64,000 nucleotides of DNA. Source: Pirellula staleyi DSM 6068 (GTDB lineage: Bacteria > Planctomycetota > Planctomycetia > Pirellulales > Pirellulaceae). How positions within the stretch are numbered: position 1 is the first letter of the stretch; the number at the start of each line of letters is the position of its first letter. Below are positions 1 to 9,459 of the stretch, piece by piece. The translations under genes and the position numbers were made by a program. Location: positions 1 to 64,000 of the forward strand of contig CAMCMB010000037.1 in assembly GCA_945875845.1 (NCBI GenBank), in the 5' to 3' direction. The notes under the pieces were generated by a model. That model saw only the letters and a program-made list of their open reading frames with translations, searched no databases and was not told the DNA's origin.

Positions 1-180
1 CGGTCGTGCAAATCGCAACCAACCATGATAACCTTAGACATAATTCGGCCCTCGTTGGAGAATGAAGTAATTTGGTATTCCCAACGAGTGTGCCGGATTT
101 TTTTCTTGATGCAACCCTACATAGTTTCTCCGCGAAAGATGCGTTCTCCATCGGATAGGCTATGGTAACCCGTGCCCGTG

Positions 181-340
181 AGCGAGGGATTGAAGTCGGC
201 CCCTCGCTTACCGGCTTGTTGATTTAGTGAAGTCGTTATTGGGTAAGGGAGGTAAGACGGACTTCCAAGTCCGTCAATGGGGAATTCGACGGACTAGGAA
301 GTCCGTCGTACCATTAAAGCAACAAGCCGTTACGCGTCGG
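181..340. repeat. Dispersed composite hairpin repeat, family A copy 1
   Basis: Hairpin agcgaggg..ccctcgct (181-209), then ggcttgttgatttagtga ... gcaacaagcc (213-328) enclosing gacggacttccaagtccgtc / gacggactaggaagtccgtc; same unit at 19704, 53251 and 60832. Confidence 0.85.
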
Positions 341-570
341 TTTGCCAAACTGTCGCCAAAAAGTAGTCGATCCAAAAGTTCACAGCCTCTCCGCAAAAGA
401 ACTCGGCAATCACGTTTCTTTTGCGGAGCAAAAGGCGACGATGTCGAGCGAGCGTACGCTGCACTCATCGATCTTGACTTTGCTTCGCTCATTCTGCGAT
501 AAGCGAAGGAGCGCGTAGTGAATCTGCGCCAATGAGATCCATCGACTGACGACACAGAGCCAATGGGAAA

Positions 571-1983
571 ATGACTTCGAAAATTCGAAAAACGTTTGCT
601 CACCCCCTTCCTGATAGGATCTTCGTCGATGCTTCGCACACTTGCGCGTCGGGCAAGAATTCGGGAATTGAAAGGGTTGTACGAAGCCTGCTTGCTGAAT
701 TTGGGCTTTCGTGTGCGTCCGACGGTCTCCCAGTCCCTCAGCCGGTGACACACCATGCCGGCCAATTTTTTCGCATTGAAAATCAGGTTGAAGAACAGTT
801 CACGCATATCGCTTCGCTTGAGGCGAACGTCCGAAGAAAACTGCCGAGCTGGTATTTGAGGCTTGCCGAACGCATTTGCAAAAGTTTGAACTCACGTAAA
901 TTGAGGAAGTGGTTACTGCCAGAGGCGGGTCACTTGGGTTTGTTCAAAGTGCCGCACAATTTGTACGACTCTTGGATTCGCCGAAATCTACGTTTCCATT
1001 CCCGTGCTGTCGTTCCAACGACCGAGGATTTGTTTCTGTTGCCAGACGCTTACTGGACAAAACGCGGTGTTTGGAAAGCCTCCGCAGCGGCACGCGCGCA
1101 AGGTGCAACCATTGCGACGTTGATTTACGACCTGATCCCGTTAACGCACCCTCAGTATGTGGGTACCAAACGCAAAGAAGGATTCCGACGCTACCTTCAT
1201 CAGGCCATTGAGCATTCCGATTTGATCGTTGCGATATCGCGCACCGTTCAAGAAGATGTCGAGGCCTATATCCGCGATCATCGTTGTCAATTCAAACGTG
1301 TTCCGGCAGAAGTCCAACATTTTACATTAGGGGCCGAACTGAGCTTGGTCCAAGGGGAAGTGCGGCCAGCTGTACTTGATCTCTTTTCGGCGGAAGCTGC
1401 AGTACGAAACCAAAAGAACCCTTACTTGATGGTCGCGACCTTCGATCCACGCAAGAATCACCATTACTTGCTCGATGCTTTCGATCTACTTTGGAGAGAT
1501 CGCTCGGACGTACGGTTGTGTCTGATAGGTCGAGTTGGATCGCTGTGCGAGGATGTGATTCAGCGAATTCGAAATCATCCGGCCTTGAACAAGCAACTGT
1601 TCGCATTTTATGACATCCAGGACTCAGAACTTCAACATTGCTACCAGACTTGTCGAGGAGTTATTTTTCCGTCGATCGTCGAGGGCTTTGGGCTACCGAT
1701 CGTCGAATCCCTTTGGTTTGGGAAACGAACATTTGCCAGCAACACGCCGATCCATCGGGAAGTAGGAAAAACCGATTGTGTCTATTTTGACTTGGAATCG
1801 CCAAGTTCGCTCGCAACCGAAATTGAGAAATGGGAATTGATTGCGGACATGCCTGCCATTCAACTTCCAACACGTAGGCCCACAACTTGGACGGAGAGCA
1901 GCAAGCAATTAATGACGCACTGCTTAAACACGTATCGTACGCTTCGGACCGACTCGGACAGAGTGCATAACAAAGCAGCTTGA
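571..1983 (+). CDS. Glycosyltransferase family 4/1
   Basis: 470 aa; YLMVATFDPRKNHHYLLDAF and GVIFPSIVEGFGLPIVESLWFGK motifs typical of GT4. Confidence 0.88.
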   Translation: MTSKIRKTFAHPLPDRIFVDASHTCASGKNSGIERVVRSLLAEFGLSCASDGLPVPQPVTHHAGQFFRIENQVEEQFTHIASLEANVRRKLPSWYLRLAERICKSLNSRKLRKWLLPEAGHLGLFKVPHNLYDSWIRRNLRFHSRAVVPTTEDLFLLPDAYWTKRGVWKASAAARAQGATIATLIYDLIPLTHPQYVGTKRKEGFRRYLHQAIEHSDLIVAISRTVQEDVEAYIRDHRCQFKRVPAEVQHFTLGAELSLVQGEVRPAVLDLFSAEAAVRNQKNPYLMVATFDPRKNHHYLLDAFDLLWRDRSDVRLCLIGRVGSLCEDVIQRIRNHPALNKQLFAFYDIQDSELQHCYQTCRGVIFPSIVEGFGLPIVESLWFGKRTFASNTPIHREVGKTDCVYFDLESPSSLATEIEKWELIADMPAIQLPTRRPTTWTESSKQLMTHCLNTYRTLRTDSDRVHNKAA

Positions 1984-1992
1984 TTTAGGCAT

Positions 1993-2020
1993 TGTCAGTT
2001 GTCATTTGTCAGTTGTCATT
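1993..2020. repeat. 2 x 14-bp perfect tandem repeat (tgtcagttgtcatt)
   Basis: Read directly just downstream of the glycosyltransferase stop. Confidence 0.8.
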
Positions 2021-2064
2021 TGTTGGCCACCCCCTGAGAATTTCCTCCCCTCGCCCCGGTACTC

Positions 2065-2191
2065 GAGACTGCTGATTTAATCCGCATTAATCCCAACCCG
2101 ACGCGTGAGCGAGGGATGGTCTGCCCCTCGCTAACGCTTCGGGTTGTGATAGAGCCTTTGACTGCGGCAAATCCACTAAATCAGCAGTCTC
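2065..2191. mobile_element. MITE-like element with perfect 15-bp terminal inverted repeats
   Basis: gagactgctgattta (2065) and taaatcagcagtctc (ends 2191) are exact reverse complements; flanked by tactc on the left and ta-tactc on the right; no internal ORF. Confidence 0.6.
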
Positions 2192-2291
2192 TATACTCCG
2201 GGGAGAGGGGGTAGGAGGGTGAGGGGCGAACCACGTATCATCCCCAGGATACAACGGCGATTCCAATGCACTCAGCCCCTCATCCCCAGCC

Positions 2292-2318
2292 CTTCTCCCC
2301 GGAGTACCGGGGAGAAGG
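2292..2318. repeat. Palindromic hairpin cttctccccggagtaccggggagaag
   Basis: Near-perfect palindrome; same motif, interrupted by the 2065-2191 element, flanks that element. Confidence 0.75.
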
Positions 2319-2366
2319 GAGCAAGAATCTATTGGTAATTGTCAGTCGGCAGTCGGGACGGCTAGC

Positions 2367-2420
2367 CTAACTAAGAACTAAGAACTAAGAACCAAGAACC
2401 AAGAACCAAGAACCAAGAAC
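2367..2420. repeat. Octamer tandem array (aagaacta/aagaacca, about 6-7 units)
   Basis: ctaactaagaactaagaactaagaaccaagaaccaagaaccaagaaccaagaac. Confidence 0.85.
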
Positions 2421-2507
2421 AACTGCCCACACTGGCAAGCATGGCTAGACTCGGATAAAGTGCTTAAGTGTTTGTTCGCCCACTGCTCTACGATAGGAAA
2501 TTGAATT

Positions 2508-3305
2508 TTGCGAGTTGTGATTCTAGACTCTTCTGATCAAGTGACGAACTTCGCGGCCGACATGGTATGCGAAGTGATCAAAAACCAAACTCAACGCAGT
2601 GCGCCAGCAGTTCTGGGGCTAGCAACCGGCGGAACTCCGTTGGGACTCTATCGCGAACTCATCCGCCGTTGCACCAACGGGGAGGTCTCCTTCCAAAATG
2701 TGGAGACTTTCAACCTGGATGAGTACGTTGGTGTTGAGCCGTCCCGCCCGCAAAGCTACCACTATTACATGCTTGAAAATCTATTCTCGCATGTCGACAT
2801 CGACTTAACACGTACGCACGTCCCCGAAACGTGGAACGTAGATCTTAATCAGAGCGCAATCCAGTTTGAACGAAAAATCGAGCAAGCGGGTGGCATCGAG
2901 TTGCAGATACTCGGTATTGGTTCCGATGCGCACATCGGATTCAACGAAATTGGATCTTCGCTAGGCTCGCGAACTCGGGTGAAGACGTTGACACAGCGAA
3001 CTCGCGATGACAACGCTCGTTACTTCGACCACGCGGACCATGTTCCGCGAACCGCCCTGACCATGGGAATTCAAACGATTCTCGAAAGCCAATCGATTTT
3101 GCTGATGGCGACAGGCGCGAGCAAATCACGTGCGATTCGCAATACCGTCGAAGGGCCTATCACCGCATCGGTACCTGCAAGCGTCTTGCAACTTCACCCC
3201 AATGTCACGCTCGTCATCGATCAGCCAGCATCGGTCGAGCTTGCCAATCGAGACTACTACTTGGAGTCCGAGCGCAATCGAACCGGCTTTTCTCGGTCGT
3301 CTTGA
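2508..3305 (+). CDS. nagB: Glucosamine-6-phosphate deaminase
   Basis: 265 aa, TTG start; LATGGTPLGLYRELI, FNLDEYVGV, ILGIGSDAHIGFNEIGS. Confidence 0.9.
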   Translation: MRVVILDSSDQVTNFAADMVCEVIKNQTQRSAPAVLGLATGGTPLGLYRELIRRCTNGEVSFQNVETFNLDEYVGVEPSRPQSYHYYMLENLFSHVDIDLTRTHVPETWNVDLNQSAIQFERKIEQAGGIELQILGIGSDAHIGFNEIGSSLGSRTRVKTLTQRTRDDNARYFDHADHVPRTALTMGIQTILESQSILLMATGASKSRAIRNTVEGPITASVPASVLQLHPNVTLVIDQPASVELANRDYYLESERNRTGFSRSS

Positions 3306-5791
3306 AGCACTTCGTCAGTGCTTTCGGGATCGACTTTACGGCAGCATTCGGTGAGCCGTTCGACCAAGGCATCGAGCGGCACTTCCCATGTTTCCGGCGT
3401 ACTGTTTTCTGGAGCAATCTGGCTGATTTCTTCGACGAGCAGAATGAATCGGAGCACATGCCGAAACAACATCCCTTCTTGCTTCTGAAAACCGCGAGCC
3501 GCGATGTACTTGTGAAACTCGCAGTTGAACTCAAGCAATTCACCGACCACCCAAACACCACGTGTGTAAACATCGTGAACACGGGGGAAGTCATAATTGA
3601 ATAGCCGCCGCATCTTTTCTGCCAACGAGATTGGTCGGGGCGGCGGCGGCCTGAATCGATCATCGCTATAACGCGAACGCGTTGTCCCGCCTGCCGTTGC
3701 CGCTAATGTTTCTGCGTCTGGCTCCTCTTCCTCGTCCGGCCATTGACCCGTCAACTCCGAAGCGCCTGCCAGTCCGAGTTCAAGCAGTTTTGGATGCAAG
3801 ATTTCCGTCGCAAGCGGGCCGAACGGCATTACCTCCAGCGATGGAACCTGCACCAATTTAGAAATGTTGGCAGGAAGTTCGAGAACGCTCTCCAAGGCTT
3901 GAATCCGTTCGGCTTCGTTGGCATACTGGAGGAGATTGATCATGAAAAGTCCGTAAAGTGGATTCATGCTCCGGAGTTGCGAAACAAGTTCCAATCGGTC
4001 GGTCGGTTCTGCACGATCGGGCCGATAGGTATCCAAATCGTACCCGCGTCCGGCTTGCTCATTGGCGATAATTTGTGCCATTTCTGCCGCAGACGCTTCG
4101 GAGTCGTCCTCGTCGTCGCCCGTTTCGAGTGATTCATTCGGCGAAGCGGTTCCGGCTTGGCTGGCGGGTTGTACCGAGTACGCAATCCAGGGCTTACGCT
4201 CAGGAACTGCATTGGCTTTTTCCTTTTCCGCAATTTCCTTGCGGGCCACTTCGACCGAAGGCGCTGGCCTTGGATGCAAGTTGACAAACCCGGCGGTCCA
4301 TAGCGTGATGAGCATTTGGTTCAAATCGCGTTGTGCCTGAGCGATTTCATTGTTGGGAAGCAATCGCCTGCCAACCAAATCTCGCAACGGCTGGACATTC
4401 GAATCGTTGAGCAACACATAGGCCAGTAGTCGCCAAGGGAGCAGCCCTTTGCTAGCGAGCCGTGCCGCAGGAGCAAGACAAAGTTTTTCAAACTGCTCGC
4501 GGGTCCAATAGGTTTCACCCGCTCGCTTGGTCGGCATCTTCTTCTTCAATTGCTTTTTCGCCCGGAGCAAGTTTGGGTCCTTGGTGTCCTCGGGGATCAA
4601 GTCGTATTGCTTTCGCCATCTCAAATACTTGACATCATCTTCGTGAGCCAAAACGTAGACGAAACCCTTCGCGTCGAATTGCGGTCTGCCGGCTCGGCCG
4701 AAGATTTGCTGAGCGGAACTTGGCTCGATAATTTTCTTCTTGCCGAAGGGGCCTTTGACCATGCTCGGCAAAATGACACTTCGAGCGGGGAGGTTGATGC
4801 CAGCCGAGAGCGTTTCGGTGCATACCGTAATACTAAGCAACTTCTCTTGGAACAATTGCTCGACAATTCGGCGGTATCGGGGCATAAGGCCCGCGTGATG
4901 GACCCCCACACCTCGAATCAAGATCTGTTTCAGTTTGGGCCCCGCACCCTGCGTAAAGTCGAACGCCTCAAGTCGCTTGGTGAGAAATGCTTGACGTTCT
5001 TTGTCGATCAACTTTTTCCCTTTGAGCAACTCAGCAACTTGCCAGCATTGATCGCGGTTAAAACAAAAGACCAAACCAGGCGTTCGACGTTTGGCCTCGT
5101 CCCCTTCGGCAATGCGTTCCAAGTGCTCATCCAGATAGGCATCATCCACCCACTCAAATTGCAATGGCACTTTTCGGTCCGAACTCTGAACCAATTCGAG
5201 GCTGCGTCCATGCGCTCGCATCAACCAACTACAAAATTCGACGCTGTTACCAATCGTTGCCGATAGCAACATGATCCTCGTATGACGCGGCAGCATACCA
5301 AGGCTGAGTTCCCACACAATGCCTCTTTCTGGATCATTGAACGAGTGGAACTCATCCATCACAACGGAGGATACCGACGCGAAGGAATCGGGATCCTGCA
5401 TCAAACGATTGAGCAAAATTTCGGCCACAACGACTAATACGGGAGCATCTGGATTGACGCGTCGATTGCCCGTGACAAGGCCGATACTGGAAGCGGGAAA
5501 TCCCCATCGTACAGCCGCTTCCTGAATCTCGGTGAGTTTTTGGTCGGTGAGTGCAATGAGCGGAGTCGTGTAGTAGCACTGCTTGCCCGTTCGAAGCGCC
5601 TCATAAATGGCGGACTCCGCGATCAGCGTTTTACCGGTGCCGGTCGGAGCGCAAACGAGGACCCCTTGTTCGCACGAGAACCAAGCATAGAGAGCTTCCT
5701 CTTGGACGGGATAGGGAGTGAAGATTAGTCGCTCGAAGTACTCGGCGGCTATTGTATCACGATCGATAGGTGGACTTGATGGAGCATTCAT
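3257..5791 (-). CDS. Ski2-like DEAD/DEAH-box helicase
   Basis: CAPTGTGKTLIAESAIYEAL (motif I), VVMDEFHSF (motif II), LLSATI, QIFGRAGRPQFD (motif VI); ORF opens at 5977 but MNAPSSPP at 5791 is the likelier start because the extra N-terminus is repeat-derived. Confidence 0.87.
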   Translation of the reverse strand: MNAPSSPPIDRDTIAAEYFERLIFTPYPVQEEALYAWFSCEQGVLVCAPTGTGKTLIAESAIYEALRTGKQCYYTTPLIALTDQKLTEIQEAAVRWGFPASSIGLVTGNRRVNPDAPVLVVVAEILLNRLMQDPDSFASVSSVVMDEFHSFNDPERGIVWELSLGMLPRHTRIMLLSATIGNSVEFCSWLMRAHGRSLELVQSSDRKVPLQFEWVDDAYLDEHLERIAEGDEAKRRTPGLVFCFNRDQCWQVAELLKGKKLIDKERQAFLTKRLEAFDFTQGAGPKLKQILIRGVGVHHAGLMPRYRRIVEQLFQEKLLSITVCTETLSAGINLPARSVILPSMVKGPFGKKKIIEPSSAQQIFGRAGRPQFDAKGFVYVLAHEDDVKYLRWRKQYDLIPEDTKDPNLLRAKKQLKKKMPTKRAGETYWTREQFEKLCLAPAARLASKGLLPWRLLAYVLLNDSNVQPLRDLVGRRLLPNNEIAQAQRDLNQMLITLWTAGFVNLHPRPAPSVEVARKEIAEKEKANAVPERKPWIAYSVQPASQAGTASPNESLETGDDEDDSEASAAEMAQIIANEQAGRGYDLDTYRPDRAEPTDRLELVSQLRSMNPLYGLFMINLLQYANEAERIQALESVLELPANISKLVQVPSLEVMPFGPLATEILHPKLLELGLAGASELTGQWPDEEEEPDAETLAATAGGTTRSRYSDDRFRPPPPRPISLAEKMRRLFNYDFPRVHDVYTRGVWVVGELLEFNCEFHKYIAARGFQKQEGMLFRHVLRFILLVEEISQIAPENSTPETWEVPLDALVERLTECCRKVDPESTDEVLQDDREKPVRLRSDSK

Positions 5792-5889
5792 AGGGCTAGC
5801 ATTGTACGGACAAATCGCGTTTGGGCGCACCACCGAATAAAAAAGGGTGTAGAGGGCTGGGGATGAGGGACAAAGAGCGTTGCTGCCCA

Positions 5890-6245
5890 TTCGGGGCGAA
5901 AGGATTGATAGCCCAACGGGCTTAAATATTGCAGCCCAGGGCAAAGCGAAGCGCCGCCCTGGGTCTACATCCCACACAAGGCAGATTGCCCTGAAGGGGC
6001 CACATCATGCATCTATCGTTGACGGACGCATTCTGTTTTGCCCTTTCAGGGCGACGATTGGGCGCTTTGCAGTACCCAGGGCGGCGCTTCGCGACGTTCC
6101 GTCGCTGCACTCTGCCCTGGGCTAAAATGTTGCTGCCCCATTCGGGGCGAAATACGTTGCTGCCCCGTTGTTGCCATTCGGGGCGAAATACGTTGCTGCC
6201 CCGTTGTTGCCATTCGGGGCGAAATGCGTTGCGGCCCTGGGCTAC
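5890..6245. repeat. Complex repeat region (inverted arms plus 36-bp tandem units)
   Basis: cccagggcaaagcgaagcgccgccctggg opposed by cccagggcggcgcttcgc...; cgttgctgccccgttgttgccattcggggcgaaata repeated twice at 6155-6226 with partial units on both sides. Confidence 0.85.
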
Positions 6246-6419
6246 GATTCGGCGATTCCTGTCATGCAGCCCTCGAAAAAACAAACTTGAAATTGATCTT
6301 TCTTTTTTGATAGGTGTCCGTGTAGCATCGATCGGTTGGTCGAGCAGTGTTTTGTTTGGGGGTCACCTTTGACGGCCCAAACATGACGGTCGCACCAGGG
6401 CTGGAAGGACTTCACGGCG

Positions 6420-7313
6420 ATGGCAGTATTTGGACGCCAGAAACGGCAATCTCGATTCTACTGGGCAGAACTTGGCTTTATGGCTCTAGGTCTGCTCGGC
6501 CTTCAACCAAGCTTATTTACAAGTTTGTTTACCGGCTTTAAAGCAAAGACAGCCAGCTACGCGGATCAAAACTACCCTTCCACTCAACCTCAGTCGCTGG
6601 ATTTCTATCGAGACTGGGCCGCGTTCCAGCTTGCCTCGTTAATGACACAACCGCAATCCGGACCCATCAGCACACCCAACGGATGGGCGCCCGCGCCTGT
6701 CAATGGATCTCAAGTTTTATCCTCGGCTTACGTTCAACCTGGCTACGCCGCGCCACACTATTCATCGGCTCCATCCTACGGGTCATCGGCTCCATCCTAC
6801 GGGACGCCTCAGTACGCAGCGCAAAATTATCCAGCGCAAAACTATGTTCCTAACCAAACCAACCCGGTCCAGTTCAATGGTCCCGCAAGCTCTTATCCGC
6901 AGAATTTGGCGCAACCCAATTATGCCCCGCAGCAGCAACCGTATGCCCAATCCGCTTATAGCCAAATGCAACCTTCGAGCAACGGGGCTTACTCACCCAC
7001 TTTCTCGACCGCAGCGAACCCTAACAACCAGTCAGCGCATATGGCCCAGTCGACGATAGCCAACCCATATGGTTATCCGAATCAAGCAACCAATGCGAAC
7101 GGCTATGGGGCTTCTTCCAATGGTTCGCAGCCCCAATACCTTCCGAATTCCTCGTACAGCACAGGGTACGGCGTACCGACAGCAAACAACGCGAATCCCT
7201 ACGGGAACGGTTTAAGAACGGGAACCTACTCCAATCCGCAATCCAACACCGGAGTTAGCTCAGGAACCTGGCAGCGCTATCAGGCACCCACAAGTTCGAC
7301 GTATTACAGGTAG
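6420..7313 (+). CDS. Hypothetical protein with N-terminal hydrophobic segment and long S/Y/Q/N/P/A-rich low-complexity region
   Basis: 297 aa; FYWAELGFMALGLLGL then HYSSAPSYGSSAPSYGTPQYAAQNYPAQNY... Confidence 0.7.
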   Translation: MAVFGRQKRQSRFYWAELGFMALGLLGLQPSLFTSLFTGFKAKTASYADQNYPSTQPQSLDFYRDWAAFQLASLMTQPQSGPISTPNGWAPAPVNGSQVLSSAYVQPGYAAPHYSSAPSYGSSAPSYGTPQYAAQNYPAQNYVPNQTNPVQFNGPASSYPQNLAQPNYAPQQQPYAQSAYSQMQPSSNGAYSPTFSTAANPNNQSAHMAQSTIANPYGYPNQATNANGYGASSNGSQPQYLPNSSYSTGYGVPTANNANPYGNGLRTGTYSNPQSNTGVSSGTWQRYQAPTSSTYYR

Positions 7314-7355
7314 ACGATCCAAGGTCGAAGGAGAGCTTTGGAGATTGGGAAAAAT

Positions 7356-7416
7356 GGGAGGGCGAGGCTCCTGCCGAGCTTACGACGCAATGGTTCGGCA
7401 GGAGCCTCACCCTCCC
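7356..7416. repeat. Dispersed hairpin repeat, family B copy 1
   Basis: gggagggcgaggctcctgccgagcttacgacgcaatggttcggcaggagcctcaccctccc. Confidence 0.88.
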
Positions 7417-7472
7417 AAGAAATGAATTTGGTAGGCAAAGCCCATGAAAACCTGATTCGGATCGCTCTTAGA

Positions 7473-8828
7473 TTAAACTTTCAGGCGAGGCAAGAGTTCG
7501 CGTTCGACCCACTTGGTGTCGACGGTGCCGGCAGCAAACTCGGGTTGCTTCAACACCGTTTGGTGGAAGCTTGCGGTTGTTTTGATCCCGGTAATGCGAA
7601 GCTCACTGAGGCTTCTCAGCATGCATTCGATGGCTTGATCACGCGTTGGTTTATGAACAATGATTTTCGCGATCATCGAATCATAATAGGGTGGCACGCT
7701 GTAGCCTGCGTGCGCGTGTGAATCGACGCGAACGCCCAATCCTCCTGGAATAAACATTTTTTCAATGCGACCTGGGCAAGGCTGAAAGTTCTTGTCGGGA
7801 TCCTCCGCATTGATACGGCACTCGATCGCTGCGCCATAGGGCTTGATATCGGACTGGGAAAACGTCAAAGGTTGGTTTGCAGCGACCAAGATTTGTGACT
7901 TGATCAGGTCCACTCCCGAGATCATTTCGCTCACGGGATGCTCAACCTGGATTCGGGCATTGACCTCGATGAAATAGAACTGATCGTTTTGGTCCACAAT
8001 AAATTCCACTGTGGCTGCATTGAAGTAATTGGCTTGCCGGATCAGTCGTACAGCCGCATCGCACATTGCTTTACGAGTGGATTCGGGCAGCCTCGGTGAG
8101 GGACTCTCTTCGATCAGTTTTTGATGCCTTCGTTGAACCGAACAGTCTCGTTCGTGCAAATGGACTACGTTTCCATGTTGATCCGCGATGATCTGCACTT
8201 CGACGTGCCTCGGACGATCCACGTAGCGTTCCAGGTAGACGCCTCCGTTACCAAACGCAGCTTTGGCTTCGGTTTGTGCTTGCAGAAGGGATGTTTGCAA
8301 CGACGCTTCGTCTAGCGCAACTCGCATTCCTTTGCCGCCGCCGCCGGCTGTAGCCTTAATCAAAACCGGGAAACCGATTTTGCGAGCCGCAGCGAGCGCG
8401 TCGGATTCGGATTCAAGCAATCCATCGCTACCTGGCACGACCGGCACGCCAGCCGCCACGGCCATTTCGCGAGCCGCATTCTTATCGCCAAGTTTCTGCA
8501 TGGCTTCGGGAGAGGGGCCGATAAACTCGAAATTGCAACTACGACACACTTCGTTGAACTCGGCGTTTTCCGCCAAAAAACCGTATCCCGGGTGGATGGC
8601 GTCGGCATTTCCGATTTCGGCAGCAGCGATGACGCGATCAAACCGGAGGTAGCTTTCCATCGATTTGGCTGGACCAATGCAAATCGCTTGATCTGCCAGG
8701 TCCAAGTATTGCGAGCCCCGATCCGCCTCACTGAAGATGGCGACCGTTTCGATGCCTAGCTCTTTGCACGCTCGAATGACACGGAGAGCTATCTCGCCGC
8801 GATTGGCGATAAGAATACGACTAAACAT
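7473..8828 (-). CDS. accC: Acetyl-CoA carboxylase biotin carboxylase subunit
   Basis: 451 aa; [63 protein letters not shown]. Confidence 0.97.
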   Translation of the reverse strand: MFSRILIANRGEIALRVIRACKELGIETVAIFSEADRGSQYLDLADQAICIGPAKSMESYLRFDRVIAAAEIGNADAIHPGYGFLAENAEFNEVCRSCNFEFIGPSPEAMQKLGDKNAAREMAVAAGVPVVPGSDGLLESESDALAAARKIGFPVLIKATAGGGGKGMRVALDEASLQTSLLQAQTEAKAAFGNGGVYLERYVDRPRHVEVQIIADQHGNVVHLHERDCSVQRRHQKLIEESPSPRLPESTRKAMCDAAVRLIRQANYFNAATVEFIVDQNDQFYFIEVNARIQVEHPVSEMISGVDLIKSQILVAANQPLTFSQSDIKPYGAAIECRINAEDPDKNFQPCPGRIEKMFIPGGLGVRVDSHAHAGYSVPPYYDSMIAKIIVHKPTRDQAIECMLRSLSELRITGIKTTASFHQTVLKQPEFAAGTVDTKWVERELLPRLKV

Positions 8829-8833
8829 GTGCT

Positions 8834-9340
8834 CTATCCTCGTGTGTCGATTTTGAAGAGAGGCTTGCCGAAATCAACAGCTTCCTCATTCTTGACAAGC
8901 ACTTGGATCACCTTGCCTCGCGTTTCTGCTGGGATTTCGTTAAAGACCTTCATGGCTTCGATAATGCAAATCACTGTGTCGTTTTGCACGGTAGAACCAA
9001 CCTCGACAAAGTTCTTGGACGTCGGGTTTGCTTTGGAATAATACGTACCCACCATCGGTGACTTGATGAATGCAATATGGGGGCCATCGGCTTCCACTGC
9101 GGGAGCGGCCGCCGCGACGGGTGCAATGGCGGGGGCGGGCGCAGGGGCCGCGGGTATTTGGGCCATTGGCGGGGCGCTCGCAAAGACTGGTTGCCCCTGG
9201 CCAACGCCGCACAGCCTAATCCTTTGGTTTTCCTGGCGAAGGTCGATTTCGCCAAGCTCGTATTCCTTCATTAACTGGATCAACTTGCGAATACGATCGA
9301 TATCGAAGACGTCGTCCGCTCGTTTGGTCGAGTCAGCCAT
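8834..9340 (-). CDS. accB: Biotin carboxyl carrier protein of acetyl-CoA carboxylase
   Basis: C-terminal [15 protein letters not shown] biotinyl motif, Ala/Pro hinge; 5 bp upstream of accC. Confidence 0.95.
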   Translation of the reverse strand: MADSTKRADDVFDIDRIRKLIQLMKEYELGEIDLRQENQRIRLCGVGQGQPVFASAPPMAQIPAAPAPAPAIAPVAAAAPAVEADGPHIAFIKSPMVGTYYSKANPTSKNFVEVGSTVQNDTVICIIEAMKVFNEIPAETRGKVIQVLVKNEEAVDFGKPLFKIDTRG

Positions 9341-9459
9341 CGCGTTGGGGCCTTTCGGAATGAATGCGTTCAAAGGAAACTAGTGAGTGGCATCGTTTTA
9401 TACATTCCAGGCGATAGACCTGGAAGCCCCGAAAGCATGTTGATTTTCTGCCCAATCGT

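Noticed and set aside
227-502. 91-aa plus-strand ORF at the left edge
   Set aside because: First part is translated family A repeat; remainder low-complexity, no recognisable domain.
274-807. 177-aa minus-strand ORF
   Set aside because: Overlaps repeat A and the glycosyltransferase N-terminus in antisense; Arg/Ser-rich shadow translation.
4550-5266. 238-aa ORF antisense to the Ski2-like helicase
   Set aside because: Antisense shadow of a strongly supported gene; no recognisable motifs.
6128-6236. Tandem 36-bp units resembling a short CRISPR array
   Set aside because: Units are directly contiguous with no unique spacers, no cas genes nearby, and the region is part of a larger dispersed repeat.
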